From Thalassospira lohafexi (GTDB lineage: Bacteria > Pseudomonadota > Alphaproteobacteria > Rhodospirillales > Thalassospiraceae): a DNA stretch of 64,000 nucleotides. Position 1 is the first letter of the stretch; each line of letters begins with the position of its first letter. Location: contig NZ_NXGX01000004.1 of the NCBI RefSeq assembly GCF_002844275.1, positions 248,001 to 312,000 of the forward strand. The letters run 5' to 3'. The position numbers and the translations under genes were made by a program. Of this stretch, positions 62,645-64,000 are shown piece by piece. The notes below the pieces were generated by a model. It was not told the DNA's origin, searched no databases, and saw nothing but the letters and a program-made list of their open reading frames with translations.

Positions 62645-64000
62645 TTATTCCCCGGCCCAGATTTCTGGTTTCCGTTCGATCCAGGGGGCCGCCCGTTCCA
62701 GCTGTCCGGCCAATTCAAACAGGGTTGTTTCATCACCAAAGGGGGCGGTGAACATAGAGCCGATCGGAAGATGGCTATGGTTGTCTTGTGCCAGCGGTAC
62801 CGACATCGACGGAACACCGGTCACATTGGCAAGGGCAGTATAGGGCGACTGATCAAACACATGGGAAATCCAGCCATGCCCGTCGGGTTCGCACTGGATC
62901 TTGTTATATTCGCCGATGCGCAGAGGTAAGGTTGGCAGGGTCGGCGTCAGGAGCAGGTCATATTTCTGAAAATAGGCACCGAATGCACGTGTTACAGCGT
63001 TGCGCAGGCCAAGGGCTTCGACCATATCGGTACCGCTGACTGTTTTGCCATGGTGATAGACCGCAAGACTTGCCGGTTCAAGATACGCATCCGAAATGTC
63101 GCGACCGGTAAGCGATGCGATCAGATCAATCCATGCTGCGGTATTGACGTTCCATATGCGTGCATTGGCTGTGACGAAGGCCTGCCAGCTGATGCCGGGA
63201 TCAAGGGGGGCATGCTCAACATCATGACCAAGGTCGGCGCAAAGTTTCATCGTATCTTCGAAAGCCTTGCGGACTTCCGGGGCAACATTACCACCGTTAA
63301 GCGGTGCCATCATCGTCCCGATCCGCAGTTTGCGGGGGTGGGTTGTGACCGATGCGGCAAAGCTCCGGTGTGGAGTTGCAATATAATAGGGCTCGCCAAT
63401 TTGCGGGATACTGATGGCATCAAGCAAAATAGCACTGTCACGAACAGACCGGCTGACGCCAAGTTGGGTCACCATCCCGTTCCAGCCTTCGTCAATTGCC
63501 GGGCCGTTTGAGACCCGTCCACGTGTCGGCTTCATCCCAAATAGGCCGTTGACCGACGCCGGAACGCGGATGGAACCGCCACCATCTGTTGCATGGGCCA
63601 GTGGGACCATGCCCGCCGCAACAGCAGCACCGGCACCACCGCTTGATCCGCCTGAATTGTAATCGGGGTTCCATGGATTGCGTGTCGGGCCATCAAAAAC
63701 GGCTTCTGTTGTGGTGCTTATAGCAAGTTCTGGTGTTGTGGTGCGGCCGAGTGTAATCAGACCGGCCTTACGAAAAAGCGTCATCAAATGGGAATCGGCA
63801 TCCGCAATCATGCCTTGGGCAAGGCGGCTGCCTAGCTCACTTGGCTTGCCGATCATGCTGACGGCCAGATCCTTGATCAGAAACGGGACGCCCTTGAAAA
63901 CGGTGCCGAGCTCTTGTGATGAACTGCCCGCTTCGGCCGCTCTCCAGTGATTGTTCACTGCATTGATTTTGTCGTTGGTTGCGATGATTGCCCGCGTGGC
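62645..64000 (-). CDS. Amidase signature family protein, 5' end beyond the window
   Basis: At least 451 residues of an amidase-signature hydrolase. The catalytic Ser-cisSer-Lys triad parts are visible: FLIKDLAV (Lys), GGSSGGAGAAVAAG (Ser-Ser) and DGGGSIRVPASVNG. The frame runs without a break to the right edge, giving ATRAIIATNDKINAVNNHW before the usual start, so the true N-terminus lies outside; the GTG near 63958 is internal. Substrate unknown. It has a terminator of its own and is on the same strand as the sugar-type ABC operon, but separated by ~290 bases. Confidence 0.88.
   Translation of the reverse strand, partial: ATRAIIATNDKINAVNNHWRAAEAGSSSQELGTVFKGVPFLIKDLAVSMIGKPSELGSRLAQGMIADADSHLMTLFRKAGLITLGRTTTPELAISTTTEAVFDGPTRNPWNPDYNSGGSSGGAGAAVAAGMVPLAHATDGGGSIRVPASVNGLFGMKPTRGRVSNGPAIDEGWNGMVTQLGVSRSVRDSAILLDAISIPQIGEPYYIATPHRSFAASVTTHPRKLRIGTMMAPLNGGNVAPEVRKAFEDTMKLCADLGHDVEHAPLDPGISWQAFVTANARIWNVNTAAWIDLIASLTGRDISDAYLEPASLAVYHHGKTVSGTDMVEALGLRNAVTRAFGAYFQKYDLLLTPTLPTLPLRIGEYNKIQCEPDGHGWISHVFDQSPYTALANVTGVPSMSVPLAQDNHSHLPIGSMFTAPFGDETTLFELAGQLERAAPWIERKPEIWAGE

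Overview
The window looks like a chromosomal segment of a marine alphaproteobacterium, most likely Thalassospira or a close relative in the Rhodospirillales. The evidence is the alphaproteobacterial LexA box (GTTC-N7-GTTC) upstream of recA, the presence of recA, alaS and a eukaryote-like NADP isocitrate dehydrogenase in one region, mid-range GC, and many solute-binding proteins, AraC regulators and efflux pumps. The genus is an inference from gene content. No rRNA, tRNA, CRISPR array, insertion sequence or prophage gene was seen.

Layout. 1-5.2 kb: the end of a CaCA-type antiporter, an orphan periplasmic binding protein, a PH-domain membrane protein, a DMT exporter, then a nickel module in which nikR diverges from NikK/NikL-like genes across a palindromic operator. 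5.3-13.2 kb: recA with its SOS box, a membrane-bound AraC regulator, an alpha/beta hydrolase, two entericidin-like lipoproteins flanking a DUF1328 peptide, a NIPSNAP protein, and alaS. 13.3-19 kb: a DUF2254 membrane protein, an AraC-GyrI regulator, a TetR/MFS pair and a TPR protein. 19.2-26.2 kb: a PotABCD-like ABC transporter in one operon with an MBL-fold hydrolase and an aldehyde dehydrogenase, probably controlled by a divergent TetR regulator with two palindromic operators. 26.3-35.9 kb: an AraC regulator, a MoxR-VWA pair, Lrp with an M20/RocB-like peptidase, a glycerophosphodiesterase, wrbA, pirin and a second orphan binding protein.

35.9-44.7 kb is the most unusual part. Two large exported proteins with tectonin-type beta-propeller repeats flank a lipoprotein that joins TPR repeats to a secretin outer-membrane domain. 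One propeller protein also carries four Cys-rich repeats and two long hydrophobic segments. An AraC regulator lies directly upstream. I do not recognise this as a described system. It could be a small, self-contained surface display or export system for lectin-like proteins.

45-50.7 kb: icd, then an EmrAB-like efflux pump with a divergent TetR regulator and phased TGGTAC repeats, followed by a structured region that may encode a small RNA. 50.7-57.2 kb: a DMT exporter and a probable DMSP-catabolism cluster made of a DddD-like two-domain CoA transferase, a GMC alcohol oxidase and a divergent LysR regulator. 57.3-64 kb: a sugar or glycerol-phosphate type ABC transporter with a DeoR regulator, and an amidase whose 5' end runs off the right edge.

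In many Alphaproteobacteria recA, alaS and icd sit close together. Here they are spread over 41 kb, with catabolic, transport and surface genes between them.
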